DNA of 22,295 nucleotides, taken from positions 1 through 22,295 of the IMG/VR virus record IMGVR_UViG_3300043421_000112, one strand, 5' to 3'. Every line of letters starts with the position of its first letter. Position 1 is the stretch's first letter. Source of the stretch: a virus. Positions 1-7,650 of the stretch are shown here, in pieces. The notes below the pieces were generated by a model. The model was not told where the DNA came from. It ran no database searches and saw nothing but the letters and a program-made list of their open reading frames with translations. The position numbers and the translations under genes were made by a program.

Positions 1-41
1 ATTGGGCCGGCGCGGCGACACTAGCGGCTTGTCGCGCCTCG

Positions 42-410
42 TCAGGTGACGGTGGTGTTGCCGGGGGTCAGCTTGATCACGCCGATGGCATCGCTGGAGC
101 CCGCGGCGAGCCAGGCCACCGCGCCACCGGTAACGTCGCCGGTCTCCGCGGTGCCGCTGCTCGCTTCAAGCTTGCCGTTGGCCACGTGGAAGATCAGCTT
201 CTCGCCCTGCGCCCACGCATTGCCCGTCACTTTGGGCACATCGCGGAACACGCCCTCGATCGCCACACTGCCGGTTTCGCCAGCCGCCAGCGCGACGAGC
301 GCGATCGCGAGCAGGTTGCCGACCTTGACGAGCTGGCCGGATGCCACCGCGGCACCCGTGCCGTTGGTCCACTGGAGGACGTTGCCATCCGATTCGTAGT
401 TCTTTGCCAT
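42..410 (-). CDS. DUF2190-family capsid decoration (cement) protein
   Basis: This 122-aa protein resembles the DUF2190 family, small proteins encoded beside phage major capsid genes and thought to decorate or stabilise the capsid surface. Visible traits are the Gly/Ala/Val-rich beta-type sequence, the early segment 'ASGQLVKVGNLLAIALVALAAGETGSV' pattern (residues 23-49) and a short acidic-to-neutral tail ending in TPGNTTVT. The ATG at 410 is preceded on the minus strand by GGAG six bases upstream. It lies 41 bases downstream of the protease-capsid gene in the same direction, the usual decoration-protein position. There is no signal peptide. The family call rests on sequence style plus position, so the structural role is inferred. 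Bases 1-41 to its left contain no gene I can support. Confidence 0.8.
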   Translation of the reverse strand: MAKNYESDGNVLQWTNGTGAAVASGQLVKVGNLLAIALVALAAGETGSVAIEGVFRDVPKVTGNAWAQGEKLIFHVANGKLEASSGTAETGDVTGGAVAWLAAGSSDAIGVIKLTPGNTTVT

Positions 411-451
411 GTCGATCTCCGAGCGAAGCGAATGTGATGAGCCGGTGCAGC

Positions 452-2437
452 TCAGCCGTTGCGGAACGCGCCGCGGTAATCGATGGCCGCGATGCCGAAG
501 TCCAAGCGGACCTTGAAGCGGGTACCGTCGACCGAGAAGCCTTCCTCCATGTCGAGGAACGGCTGGGCTTCGCCCTCGAGGAACGCGACCTCGATGACCG
601 GCGCCTCGCCCGGATCGGCCAGCAGATACCAGAGGCTGCTCGAGACACGCGGACTGTCGATCACATCGCGCACCATGCCGCGCACGGTGTTCGGTCGCTG
701 CAACTTGTTCACGGCATCGGGGCTGTACTGCGAGTCGTTGACGACACGCGCCGCGCCGCCCTTCGCAACCGGGCCGAGCCAGATCGCCGGCCGCAGATCG
801 AGGTAGTCGTTCCCGCCGACGTCCTTCTGCAGGGCCATCTTCTGGCGGCCCTCATCGAACGAGGCTTCGCTCGGCTCGGACGCGGACGCGGTGTTGCCGT
901 GCTCGGTCGAGAACAGCGCGAAGCCGTCCTGCATGACCGGGTTGCTGGCGAGATACGCGTACGCATCGGATTCGATGGTGCGGGCCGCCGCGCGGCCGCG
1001 CATGAAGGACAGGCCGACGAAGGCCGAGAGATCGTCGTTGATGACGGCCTGTCGGCTGAGGTTGATGATGTTGCCCTTGGTGCCGGCCTTGATCGTGGCC
1101 TTCTCGCCGTCAGGGATCGACTTGTTGCGGAACTCGCCGAGCTCGGTCAGCGCATCGAGGTTGCCGAGGCTGCCGAGGCGATAGCGGTTGTGCGCGCGGA
1201 AGTCTGCGACGGTGCCGGTTGCGCACCAGCGCTGCCAGGTGTCCGCCGCGACGGCGTAGCCGGCCTGCAGCGCCTTGTGCATCGCGTTTTCGAGGATGAC
1301 CGGGAAGTCGCTGCTCGACTGCGTGAACGCACGGCCGACCAGGTCCATCTTCGACATGCCTTCGGTGCGCACGCCGGCGCGCTCGAGGCAGCGGCGGGCC
1401 ATGTCGACCAGCGAATAGCCGCGATACGGGTTCGCCCCTTCCAGCGCGAAGCTGCGCTTGGTCGCCGGGTTGATGATCATCGCGCGCGCCATGATGCTAT
1501 CGACCACCGCACCGCGCTGCTTGTCGGCTTCGTCGGCGCCGGCCTCGACGCGGTTGCGGTGGCCACCGGCGGCTTCGTCGGCGGCGGCGCGCGCATCGAG
1601 GATCAGCGTGCGCACCTGGTCGATGGAGCGGCCTTCGCGCAGCCATCCGGCGGCGCGATCGCCGAAGCCATGGCGCGTGGCCAGCTCGAAAATCTCGGCG
1701 GAGCGCGCGGCATCGCCGGCGACGACGACCTGAGTGCTGGCCGTGTCGTTGGCCGGCGTCTCGGTGGTCGTGGTGGTGGTCGCGCCCTCGTCGGCGCGGT
1801 CAGCGGCGGGCGCCGCAGAGGTGGCGTTCGGCATGTCATTCTCCGGGGTTGTCCGCGACTGCGCGCGGGTAAAGACGCAGGGCAAACTGCCCTGGTCGTG
1901 CTGGTTTGCGGAGCGAACGGTCGCGCCGGCGTCGGCCGGCACGGTGACAAAGCTGATTTCGTGCGGGCGCCATTCGACGGCGCGATAGATCGGGATCTCA
2001 CCGGCCGGCTGGTCGATCTGGTAGCGCTGGACGCTGTAGCCGACGGAGATGTTGCGGATGATGCCGTCGCGGATGTCCGCCACGATGCCGGCCACGTCGT
2101 CACGCGCGCTCAGCCGCACGGTCGCGTGCCCTTCCCCGCCATCGAGCCAGGCGCGGGTGACGACACCGATCTGCGCGCCGACACCGCCATAGACGCGATG
2201 GTTGTCGAGCACCGGAGCGTTGCCGGATTCCATGCGCGTCATGTCGATCGCGGTTGGATCGACGACGAGCTCTTCGTCGTACTGCAGGTCGTTCCAGTAG
2301 TCGTAGCGGCGGACGCGTGCGCCGGTCGTCCACACCACGTCGATGGTGCGAGATTCGGCGTTGAACGTATTCGGCAGCAGGCGCGCTTCGCGCTGCTGCA
2401 AGGGCATGTTGCGGACTTGATCGGGCATGGTCGTCAA
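452..2437 (-). CDS. Prohead protease / major capsid protein fusion
   Basis: A 661-aa protein. Residues ~1-180 form an HK97-type (U35-like) prohead protease, with candidate catalytic His80 (in LDNHR) and Ser131 (in RNISVGYS) and acidic candidates around E160-D169. Residues ~200-240 are a low-complexity Ala/Thr linker with a run of six threonines. The remaining ~420 residues form the major capsid domain. In relatives these are either two adjacent genes or one fused ORF; the protease matures the capsid precursor during head assembly. The start overlaps the portal stop by 4 bases, suggesting coupling. An internal ATG at codon 202 (1834) has a good ribosome-binding site, so a separate ~460-aa capsid product is possible. 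Protease fold: confident. Exact catalytic residues: by family pattern only. Confidence 0.88.
   Translation of the reverse strand: MTTMPDQVRNMPLQQREARLLPNTFNAESRTIDVVWTTGARVRRYDYWNDLQYDEELVVDPTAIDMTRMESGNAPVLDNHRVYGGVGAQIGVVTRAWLDGGEGHATVRLSARDDVAGIVADIRDGIIRNISVGYSVQRYQIDQPAGEIPIYRAVEWRPHEISFVTVPADAGATVRSANQHDQGSLPCVFTRAQSRTTPENDMPNATSAAPAADRADEGATTTTTTETPANDTASTQVVVAGDAARSAEIFELATRHGFGDRAAGWLREGRSIDQVRTLILDARAAADEAAGGHRNRVEAGADEADKQRGAVVDSIMARAMIINPATKRSFALEGANPYRGYSLVDMARRCLERAGVRTEGMSKMDLVGRAFTQSSSDFPVILENAMHKALQAGYAVAADTWQRWCATGTVADFRAHNRYRLGSLGNLDALTELGEFRNKSIPDGEKATIKAGTKGNIINLSRQAVINDDLSAFVGLSFMRGRAAARTIESDAYAYLASNPVMQDGFALFSTEHGNTASASEPSEASFDEGRQKMALQKDVGGNDYLDLRPAIWLGPVAKGGAARVVNDSQYSPDAVNKLQRPNTVRGMVRDVIDSPRVSSSLWYLLADPGEAPVIEVAFLEGEAQPFLDMEEGFSVDGTRFKVRLDFGIAAIDYRGAFRNG
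1832..1844 (-). promoter_or_regulatory. Internal ribosome-binding site and ATG inside the capsid fusion gene
   Basis: On the minus strand GGAG (1841-1844) lies six bases before an in-frame ATG (1832-1834, codon 202). The preceding ~25 residues (around HDQGSLPCVFTRAQSRTTPEN) look like translated spacer, not a folded domain. This would allow the capsid domain to be made independently of, and in excess over, the protease. Confidence 0.45.
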
Positions 2438-3879
2438 CCTGCTGCGGGTACTTGATGGCGGCCGCTGGTGAGCAGCAGCTGCATGAGGTTCAGGGCGCCG
2501 CTGTTCTGCAGGCGCTGGAAGTCCGCGCCGATCTCCGCGAACACCTCGTCAGGCTTGTAGCCGCGCTGGCGCAGAGCCTCGGACGGACTCATCAGCCCGG
2601 CGCCGATGGCTTCGGTTTCCGCGCGCACGTCCTGGTACGGATTGACGTAGTCCCACCGCGGCGTGCTCCAGTCGACACCGACGTTGGCGATGCTGGCTTT
2701 GCCGGACAGGTCGACGGCCTCGAGGAACCATTGCCACAGCGGCTCACCGAGCCGCGGGATGATGACGAGCCATTGCATCTGCTCGCAGTCGTGGCGGAAA
2801 TCCATGCGCCGGATGCGCGCGCTCGAGAAGTTCACCTCGACCATGTCGCCGGTCATCGATTCGTACGGAACGCCCAAACCGGCGGCGATCAGATGCAGGT
2901 TGTGCTTGCAGTACTCGACGAACGCGCCGGCCGGCTTCGGGTCGATCGAGGTGACGTTGAGACCCGGCGGCAGCTGCGTGATTCCGCCACTTGGAAGCTC
3001 GCCGAGGTCGCCGTAGGGGCGATCGCCGGAGGCATACGTCGGCGCATTGGCGAGCGCCGAGACGTCACCGGACACGGCCAGGCCGAGACGCGTTTCGAGG
3101 TTCTTGCGCGCCAGCTCGGCATCTTCGTACAGCATTAGATCGCGGACACGCGCGATGATCGGCGCGAGGCGCGTGATGCCGCGGCCTTGGCCAGGTCGCG
3201 TCGGAGCAAACAGATGAATGATGTCGGCGGCCGGAATCGGCTTGCTGTCAAGGCGTACCGAGGTGCGCGTGGCGTCGCCAGGATGGGCACCGTAGAGCCA
3301 GTACGCGCGCGGCTTTCCGAGCACGTCGTACTCGATGCCGTTGACGATCTGTCCGCCGCCTGCAGCCTGGCCGGACTTCGTGCTATCGAGCCAGTCGATT
3401 TCGAGCAGCTGCACCTGCAGCGGTACCGGCAGCCCGTCTTCGACACGACGGCTGCGGCGGCGGATCAGAACCTCGCCATCCTGCTCCATCGCACGATAGG
3501 CGGCCGCCATCAGGCCATGGATGTCGAAAATCTCATCGGCATCGGCGACCTTCGCCCAATCGGTCCAGAGCGCATTGATGCGCTTGGCGTTGCGGCCGAT
3601 CGCGCGCGGCTCGATGCCGGTACCGATCGTCGCGCTGACGAGGGCCTGCAGGCCGCGGGTGATGTAGGGGACGTTCTGCACGAGCGAGCGGGCGCGGATG
3701 CGCAACTCGCGCGCGTCGGATGCATGATCGGAATTTGCGCTGGCACCGGCGCGGCGCGGGCGCCAGCCATCCGTGCGCGCTGCGCCTTCATAGGCACGAA
3801 CCAGCGCAGCGCGTGCCTGTGCGCGCTGTACGCCGCGGTGCGGCGAGAACCACCCGATGAGGCGATCGAGGACGTTCAC
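2434..3879 (-). CDS. Portal protein, lambda gpB type (phage_portal_2)
   Basis: A 481-aa portal protein, forming the dodecameric ring at the capsid vertex through which DNA enters and leaves. Family traits include an N-terminal segment with LIGWFSPHRG, the region RARSLVQNVPYITRGLQALVS, and the conserved block AAGLGVPYESMTGDMVEVNFSSARI typical of lambda-type portals. Length fits the family (about 480-530 aa). It starts with GTG at 3879, directly after the TAG of the gpW-like gene, and its TGA overlaps the ATG of the protease-capsid gene. The gene order terminase, gpW, portal, protease/capsid matches lambda-type head modules, which supports the call. Confidence 0.92.
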   Translation of the reverse strand: MNVLDRLIGWFSPHRGVQRAQARAALVRAYEGAARTDGWRPRRAGASANSDHASDARELRIRARSLVQNVPYITRGLQALVSATIGTGIEPRAIGRNAKRINALWTDWAKVADADEIFDIHGLMAAAYRAMEQDGEVLIRRRSRRVEDGLPVPLQVQLLEIDWLDSTKSGQAAGGGQIVNGIEYDVLGKPRAYWLYGAHPGDATRTSVRLDSKPIPAADIIHLFAPTRPGQGRGITRLAPIIARVRDLMLYEDAELARKNLETRLGLAVSGDVSALANAPTYASGDRPYGDLGELPSGGITQLPPGLNVTSIDPKPAGAFVEYCKHNLHLIAAGLGVPYESMTGDMVEVNFSSARIRRMDFRHDCEQMQWLVIIPRLGEPLWQWFLEAVDLSGKASIANVGVDWSTPRWDYVNPYQDVRAETEAIGAGLMSPSEALRQRGYKPDEVFAEIGADFQRLQNSGALNLMQLLLTSGRHQVPAAG

Positions 3880-4086
3880 CTAGTCGCCCCGCAACGTGGT
3901 GAACGTGAAGCGGCGCGTGGAACCTGATCCGCTGGCTGCGGCGATCTGCTGCGCGACATGCTGGCGAGCCGTCAGCAGCTCGCTCATGTCGCGGTAGCGC
4001 ACGCGGCGGCCGTCCATCTGCACCTCGAGCTGTTGCGAGGCGATGGCTTGGTCGAGGCGTTCGAGGTCGGCGTGCGTGAGGGCCAT
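3880..4086 (-). CDS. gpW-like head-tail joining protein
   Basis: A 68-aa protein beginning MALTHADLERLDQAIASQQLEVQMDGRRVRYRDMSELL, the pattern of lambda gpW: a short helical protein that binds the portal after packaging and prepares the head for tail attachment. gpW is 68 aa, so length matches exactly. The C-terminus FTFTTLRGD also fits. It sits immediately upstream of the portal gene, as in lambda, with no gap (TAG then GTG). A 55-bp spacer containing a strong hairpin separates it from the Mor-like gene upstream. Confidence 0.88.
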   Translation of the reverse strand: MALTHADLERLDQAIASQQLEVQMDGRRVRYRDMSELLTARQHVAQQIAAASGSGSTRRFTFTTLRGD

Positions 4087-4108
4087 GGATCAGCATCCTG
4101 CCGATCGA

Positions 4109-4140
4109 GTGCGGGCGAGTCTTGGGGAACTCGCCCGCAC
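4109..4140. repeat. 12-bp perfect stem-loop in the late operon
   Basis: GTGCGGGCGAGT (4109-4120) pairs perfectly with ACTCGCCCGCAC (4129-4140) around an 8-base loop. It fills the spacer between the Mor-like gene stop and the gpW start. No T-run follows on either strand, so it is not a canonical intrinsic terminator. It may be an attenuator or an mRNA processing or stability element separating terminase from head-gene expression. Confidence 0.7.
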
Positions 4141-4141
4141 G

Positions 4142-4498
4142 CTATCCCGCGCCGTTGCTCACTCTTTTTTCGCAAGCACCCGCGTCGCCATCGTCATCGA
4201 GCAATCGATAGAGCGTTCGGCGGTCCAGGCGGAAACGCATGCAGGTGGCGCGCACCGACTGGCCGGATGCGATGGCAGCGCGGATCGCGGCGACCGGATA
4301 GTTGACCGACGTCAGGCTGGCCGGGATGTAGAGGTCCTGGGCCGGGTACTCCTCCACCAGGTACGCCACGACCGCGGCGACGACGGGGCGGATATCGTCG
4401 CTGTCGCGGCGAAGGCGCAATGCAGCACCGATCGCAAGCTCCTCGGTGAGCTCATGGATGCGAGCGCGACGGCGGCGCGTGTTGCGGCCGCTCACCAC
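4142..4498 (-). CDS. Mor/C-family transcription regulator-like protein
   Basis: A 118-aa protein resembling the phage Mu Mor/C activator family. The segment DLYIPASLTSVNYPVAAIRAAIASGQSVRATCMRFRLDRRTLYRLLDD follows the Mor pattern: a VYIP-like strand, a short helix, then a C-terminal helix-turn-helix (residues ~75-105). Mor and C activate middle or late promoters. The N-terminus is strongly basic (NTRRRRARI). The GTG at 4498 (or 4495) overlaps the TerL stop, implying translational coupling. A regulator between terminase and gpW is unusual; it might activate the late or head transcript or have been adapted to packaging. The family call is by pattern recognition and the target is unknown. Confidence 0.62.
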   Translation of the reverse strand: MVSGRNTRRRRARIHELTEELAIGAALRLRRDSDDIRPVVAAVVAYLVEEYPAQDLYIPASLTSVNYPVAAIRAAIASGQSVRATCMRFRLDRRTLYRLLDDDGDAGACEKRVSNGAG

Positions 4499-6465
4499 TG
4501 ACGCCTCATTGGCGGCGCTACTCGCGACGCCTGCGGCGGCGGCGGCGGTGGTAGCGGATGGGCCGGATCCGCGCTCTTTGTTTCACGCGGAACACTCGCC
4601 TGCGTTCCACGCGCGGCGGCGTCGCTGAACAGGTCGACGTGCGCGGGTTCGTACACCGCCTCGAGCGCCGTCCAGTCGGCGTCGCGCTTTTTGTGCAGCG
4701 CTACGTGCGGGTGCAGCGCGGCGGCGTAGGCGTAGACCAGGCAGTCGAGCGCTTCGTTGCGGCGGCCTTTGGTCTTCACCCAGCGCTTGCGGCGCTCGTC
4801 GAATTTCTCGGCAGTGAGCTGGTCGAAGAATTCCTCCGGCGTGTCCTCGGCGAAGCGGAAATAGCGCTGGTCCGCCTCGCGCTCGCCGTCGGCGACGAGG
4901 CGGCCGATCAGCGTGTTCTTGGCAGTGTCGGTGCCGACCGGCCACAGCCGCACGCCGTTGCGGATGACGCGGCCGTTCCAACGCACGTCCTGTTCGCTGA
5001 AGCGGTGCACGATCTGCTTGCCGCCCGTGCTGAGGCCCTTGACGGCCATCACCGGATGACGCGTGCGGCGCACGTAGGCGTACACCTCGTGCGTCCAGTT
5101 GCCGGAGTCGATCGCCATCATCATGGGGCGCATCGACACGCCGTAGCGGTTGACGAGGGCGCTCTCCATGACGCCATCGAGCATGTCGTAATCCTCGATC
5201 CTGGTCGGGTCGGCCGGGAGCGCGACGACGTCGACCAGCCAGCAGCGCTCGCCGCGGCCCCAGCCGTAGATGGACACCTCGAACCGGTTGGCCTGGACGT
5301 CGACGCCGACCGTGAGCAGCAGCACGCCAGGTGGCACATGGCCGAGCTGGTAGCCGCTGCCATCGGCGCGGCGAGCGACCTCGGATGCCTCGACGCGCAT
5401 CGTCGCGCTGTCGTATGTCTCGCCGAGGATGGTGTTGTGGAACGTCACCTCGAGGTCTGGATCGCGCTTCGCTTCCTCGCGCATCTGCGCGATCTCGCGC
5501 CACGAGTAGCCGACGCCGAGCGGCGAGTAGGCCGCCCAGATGTGGTAGCTGCGGTGCAGCGGGTCGGCGCTGGTCGCGGTGGCGATCCAGCGGCCGGCGG
5601 CGAGCATCTCGGTTTTGTGGTGCTCGGCGATCAGCGCGTTGCAGGCCTTCGACTCGCAGCGGAACTCACCGTCGTCGGTGAGGTTTTCGATGCGCAGCAC
5701 CTGCTCGTGGCCACAGCACGGGCACGGCACGTGGTAGCGGCGTTGGTCGCCAGCGATGAAGCCGGCTTCGATCTTGCTGTTGCCCTTGACCGTTGGTGTG
5801 CTGACGCGGCCGATCTTGCGGCGAGAGAACGTCGAGGTGCGGCGCTCCGCAAGCTCGAGCGCGCTGCCCTGGTCGTTGAGGTCGTCCTCGTACTCGTCGA
5901 CCTCGTCGGCGAGCAGCACTTTCACCGGCATCGAGCGCAGGCCGCTGGACGAGTTCGCGCCAGTGATCGAGAGTACGCCGCCGGTGAAGCCCTTCAGCAG
6001 CGTGGTGTTGTCGGAGTCGCGCGCGCGGGCCGGCGCGACCTTTCCCTCGAAGCACGGCATCTCTTCGAGCATCGGCGCGAGGCGCTGCTTGCTCCACAGC
6101 TCGGCCAGGCCGAGCGTTGGCATCAGCACCATCATCGGCCCGGGTGCGTGGTCGATGACGTAGCCGGCGACGTTGTTCAGCACCTCGGTACCGCCTACCT
6201 GCGTCGACTTCATGAAGTCGACTTCGCGTATCGGCGAGTGCGCGCTGAAGCAATCCATGATCTCGCGGAGGTACGGGAAGCGATCCGTGCGCCACGGGCC
6301 CGGCTCAGCACCGGCCTTGCGCGAGATGATGCGGTGCGCGTCCGCCCACTCGCTCGGCGTCATCGGCGGCGGCAGCGACCAGCCGCTGCACCACGCGCCG
6401 GCGAACACCTCGCCGCCGTCGACGAGGTGCTCGGCCGGATCGTAGGTGCCGGCGAGCAGCGTCAT
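4492..6465 (-). CDS. Terminase large subunit, lambda gpA type
   Basis: A 657-aa packaging motor and nuclease. The N-terminal ATPase has a Walker A-like KSTQVGGT (residues 86-93) and a Walker B VLLADEVDE (183-191). A zinc-binding insertion has CPCC (248-251) and C270/C275. The C-terminal RNase H-like nuclease begins at TVGVDVQ (385-391), with D389 a likely metal ligand. Length and order match GpA-family terminases, which cut DNA at cos sites in lambda, so cos packaging is possible though no cos site was identified. It overlaps TerS by 4 bases and the Mor-like gene by 7. The proline-rich C-terminus (PLPPPPPPQASRV) is probably a flexible portal-contacting tail. Confidence 0.95.
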   Translation of the reverse strand: MTLLAGTYDPAEHLVDGGEVFAGAWCSGWSLPPPMTPSEWADAHRIISRKAGAEPGPWRTDRFPYLREIMDCFSAHSPIREVDFMKSTQVGGTEVLNNVAGYVIDHAPGPMMVLMPTLGLAELWSKQRLAPMLEEMPCFEGKVAPARARDSDNTTLLKGFTGGVLSITGANSSSGLRSMPVKVLLADEVDEYEDDLNDQGSALELAERRTSTFSRRKIGRVSTPTVKGNSKIEAGFIAGDQRRYHVPCPCCGHEQVLRIENLTDDGEFRCESKACNALIAEHHKTEMLAAGRWIATATSADPLHRSYHIWAAYSPLGVGYSWREIAQMREEAKRDPDLEVTFHNTILGETYDSATMRVEASEVARRADGSGYQLGHVPPGVLLLTVGVDVQANRFEVSIYGWGRGERCWLVDVVALPADPTRIEDYDMLDGVMESALVNRYGVSMRPMMMAIDSGNWTHEVYAYVRRTRHPVMAVKGLSTGGKQIVHRFSEQDVRWNGRVIRNGVRLWPVGTDTAKNTLIGRLVADGEREADQRYFRFAEDTPEEFFDQLTAEKFDERRKRWVKTKGRRNEALDCLVYAYAAALHPHVALHKKRDADWTALEAVYEPAHVDLFSDAAARGTQASVPRETKSADPAHPLPPPPPPQASRVAPPMRRQW

Positions 6466-7022
6466 TCGGCCGCCTGCGCCGGACTGCTGCGCACCGAGAG
6501 TTGCGCGCAGACGTGGCGCACCTCGGCGTCGAGCAGCGCGCGCACCTTGTCGACGTCCACCTCGGCGGCGAGCAGCGGCGCAAGACGATCAGACATCGCG
6601 ACCAGCGCATCGCGGGCCTGCATGGAGCGCGTCTGCGCCTCGCGCTCGACCTGGTCGCGGAACACCAGCTTGCCCTCGAGCTCGAGGCGCTCGAGGCGCA
6701 GGATCGCCGCACGCTCACGCTTCTCGTCGGCCGCGGCATCGTGGTAGTCGCCGCCGCGGTCGCCGCCGGACGTGCGCGCCGCGCTGGCCGGTGGCGGCAG
6801 CGCCGGCCGCGCCGCAGGCTTGCCGGTGCGATCGCCGCCGCGGGCCGGATCCAGCGTGCGCTCGAGCAGCGCGACCGACTCGTCGACGCGCACGCGCAGG
6901 CCGTCGTCGCTCATCACCAGGCGGCCGCGGGATTTCCAGCGCGACACCATCGGCTCGCTCACGCCGCGCAGCGCCGCGAACTCCTTCTGGGTCACCTCGT
7001 TGGATCCGTACTCGCTCACCAT
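6462..7022 (-). CDS. Terminase small subunit, Nu1-like
   Basis: A 186-aa DNA-recognition subunit of the packaging enzyme. The N-terminal ~50 residues form a winged-helix/HTH: EVTQKEFAALRGVSEPMVSRWKSRGRLV, the Nu1-type motif that selects viral DNA. A Pro/Ala/Gly-rich linker (residues ~60-95) leads to a charged helical region (ADEKRERAAILRLERLELEGKLVFRDQVEREAQ), as in Nu1 oligomerisation domains. The start ATG at 7022 is preceded by AGGG. Its TGA overlaps the TerL ATG. It is the first gene of the packaging module; the 128 bp upstream to 7150 show no gene and no promoter I would defend. Confidence 0.88.
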   Translation of the reverse strand: MVSEYGSNEVTQKEFAALRGVSEPMVSRWKSRGRLVMSDDGLRVRVDESVALLERTLDPARGGDRTGKPAARPALPPPASAARTSGGDRGGDYHDAAADEKRERAAILRLERLELEGKLVFRDQVEREAQTRSMQARDALVAMSDRLAPLLAAEVDVDKVRALLDAEVRHVCAQLSVRSSPAQAAE

Positions 7023-7150
7023 TTCACCCTGTTAACTGCACTGGTTTCACATGCAACGCACTGATTAACCAAACCATTCCATCTATCGCTAGCGGAAAAT
7101 TGCGGCCTAGGTACCCGCGTGCTGCGAGGCTGGGGAGGACCCGTGCCCCG

Positions 7151-7366
7151 TCACGCCGCCCGCCTCGCCGCCCGCACGCGCCGGCGCTGATCCGTGTCCA
7201 ACAGCTCCCACACCGCCAGCTGGTACTCGCGCGACAACCGCGGCCAGGTGTCGGCCACCTCGGCGTCCGGCATCGCAGCGATGCGCTCGGCCATGCGCGG
7301 TGCGACGTGCGCGATCCAGGCTTCGCGATCCTGCTGGTACAGCGCGTACTCGTCCGATGGCATCAT
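7151..7366 (-). CDS. Small hypothetical protein next to the iterons
   Basis: A 71-aa protein (MMPSDEYALYQQDREAWIAHVAPRMAERIAAMPDAEVADTWPRLSREYQLAVWELLDTDQRRRVRAARRAA). It is helical and charged with a basic tail; I do not recognise the family. Of the two adjacent ATGs (7366, 7363), either could start; the nearest purine-rich element upstream is AGG inside the first iteron. The reading frame continues upstream through iterons to a non-ATG start, which I reject as repeat-encoded. It lies between the putative origin and TerS in the same orientation, so a role in replication or packaging is possible but unproven. Confidence 0.5.
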   Translation of the reverse strand: MMPSDEYALYQQDREAWIAHVAPRMAERIAAMPDAEVADTWPRLSREYQLAVWELLDTDQRRRVRAARRAA

Positions 7367-7620
7367 TGCCCAACCTGTTCGGCATTGCCCAACCTGTTCG
7401 AACGAGGTTGGGCAGTCGCAACTCATTGATTTGGTCGGCATTGCCCAACCTGCCCAACCTACCCAACCTGTTTACGCGCATATAGGTGTGGATCAGTTCC
7501 GCACTCCGTATATGCGCGAGGCCCGAAAGGTCGGGCAGGTTGGGCAAATGGCATGGGCGCTCGCTCTCCGGGCGGGAGAGGTTGGGCAACAGGTTGGGCA
7601 GAGGTTGGGCAGGTTGGGCA
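7367..7620. repeat. Iteron array, probable phage replication origin
   Basis: Ten perfect copies and two one-mismatch copies of AGGTTGGGCA occur in 254 bp. Read as TGCCCAACCT they start at 7367, 7386, 7442, 7451 and 7460 (variant). Read as AGGTTGGGCA they start at 7405, 7528 (variant), 7537, 7579, 7591, 7602 and 7611. Left copies mostly point one way and right copies the other, around a central hairpin at 7475-7518. Several copies overlap by one base (9-bp step). The array directly follows the primase-helicase genes, as iterons do in P4-like replicons. Origin function is inferred. Confidence 0.65.
7475..7518. repeat. Central hairpin of the iteron region
   Basis: CGCGCATATA (7475-7484) and TATATGCGCG (7509-7518) are perfect 10-bp inverted arms. 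Inside, TGTGGA and TCCGCA extend the pairing with one wobble around a small loop. The arms contain the most AT-rich bases of the region, which is suitable for strand opening. The iterons are arranged roughly symmetrically around it. Confidence 0.65.
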
Positions 7621-7650
7621 ATCCAAGGCGGATCGCCGCGCTGCCAGCGC

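Noticed and set aside
341-2455. Long plus-strand frame opposite the capsid gene
   Set aside because: It is an antisense shadow of the well-supported protease-capsid gene, Arg/Ala/Val-rich with no recognisable domain.
4558-6747. 729-codon plus-strand frame opposite TerL
   Set aside because: Antisense shadow of the terminase gene, common in GC-rich DNA; composition is repetitive Ala/Val/His/Asp.
7029-7056. Late promoter TTGCAT-16-TAACAG before TerS
   Set aside because: The -10 would lie 6 bases before the ATG, making the message leaderless although an AGGG ribosome site is present there.
7367-7620. CRISPR array
   Set aside because: Repeats are only 10 bp, occur in both orientations, often overlap, and there are no equal-length spacers or cas genes.
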